Shown here piece by piece: positions 63,650 through 64,000 of a DNA stretch of 64,000 bases. The translations under genes and the position numbers were made by a program. The notes below the pieces were generated by a model, which saw only the letters and a list, made by a program, of their open reading frames with translations, did no database searches and was not told where the DNA came from. Position 1 is the stretch's first letter; each line of letters begins with the position of its first letter. The stretch is taken from assembly GCF_964355755.1 (NCBI RefSeq), contig NC_092675.1, positions 2,886,312 to 2,950,311 of the forward strand. Reading direction: 5' to 3'. The stretch is from Antedon mediterranea. Taxonomy: Eukaryota; Echinodermata; Crinoidea; Comatulida; Antedonidae.

Positions 63650-63880
63650 ACAGTAGAATCTCTTTAAGGGACCACCTCTAGGGCCAAACAAAGTGTTCTT
63701 TTATTATGGGATTTCCCTGGATAGGGGTTCGCTGAAGTATTAAAATATATTGATCCTGTTGGTTTCACTGAGAAAGTGTTCCTTAATAGGGGTGCTTCAT
63801 CTCTTGAATAGAGGTGCCTTGTTCTTTGGATAGAGGCACCTCGTCCCTTGAATAGCGGCACCTCGTCCCTTGAATAGGAG
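63650..63880. repeat. 'gaatagnggcacctcgtcccttgaatag' short tandem repeats
   Basis: Words such as cttgaatagaggtgcct, ggatagaggcacctcgtccc and ttgaatagcggcacctcgtc recur in tandem with a period near 28 bp. They belong to the aaggggaca repeat family scattered in the window. The minus frame across it is an artefact. Confidence 0.65.
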
Positions 63881-64000
63881 TGTATCTACTGTATACTAAA
63901 ATAATTGATTGCACTAGAAAAGAATCTCCAAAAATATGGTACTTTCAATGGTAAAAAATCAAGATATCCAATTGGTGTTAATTGCATGATTACACAGTAG

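Overview
This is an AT-rich animal genomic window: spliced exons with GT/AG borders, 5'-truncated LINEs, tRNA-derived SINEs, palindromic MITEs and minisatellites. An echinoderm is the likeliest source. This is inferred from the style of the repeats (very frequent 'taggcct' words) and from a DAPK1-type gene that is nearly collinear with the vertebrate protein. I cannot fix the species.

Region 1 (about 1.3-19.7 kb, all minus strand) is a tandem cluster of intronless immunoglobulin-superfamily genes. Each has a signal peptide ending just before a conserved CQR, one V-like Ig domain and two further Ig domains. Three copies (stops at 1349, 3023 and 6475) end after the third Ig domain and look secreted. 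A fourth (4650-5020) is a truncated remnant. A fifth (8236-11904) is membrane-anchored with a very short tail, but is split by a 5'-truncated non-LTR retrotransposon (8804-11385). Two full-length members (12479-14326 and 18029-19678) have a transmembrane helix and long cytoplasmic tails with repeated YxxL/V motifs. Some of these are spaced exactly like ITAMs, and others fit ITIM and ITSM consensus. Conserved elements upstream of the start codons define two promoter classes. The cluster looks like an expanding invertebrate immune-type receptor family with paired secreted and signalling members. A 2.5-kb TTAA-flanked palindromic element lies exactly at the stop codon of the last gene.

Region 2 (23.5-41.7 kb, minus strand) holds twelve coding exons of a DAPK1-type ROCO gene: about ten ankyrin repeats, a ROC GTPase-like domain with an intact P-loop, a COR-like region, a death domain and a C-terminus ending SVVSR as in vertebrate DAPK1. 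All exon phases fit and the exons sum to 1058 codons. I found no kinase exons between 41.7 and 64 kb. A possible alternative or upstream exon lies at 44.25-44.35 kb. The introns carry MITEs, a 36-bp minisatellite and an unusual tandem array built from the 3' end of an ankyrin exon plus its splice donor.

Region 3 (41.7-64 kb) is gene-poor: SINEs, MITEs, a LINE remnant, a 17-bp G-rich minisatellite, a poly-G run and a 40-bp minisatellite carrying twelve ATGCAAAT octamers. A possible terminal exon of another minus-strand gene lies near 63.45 kb.
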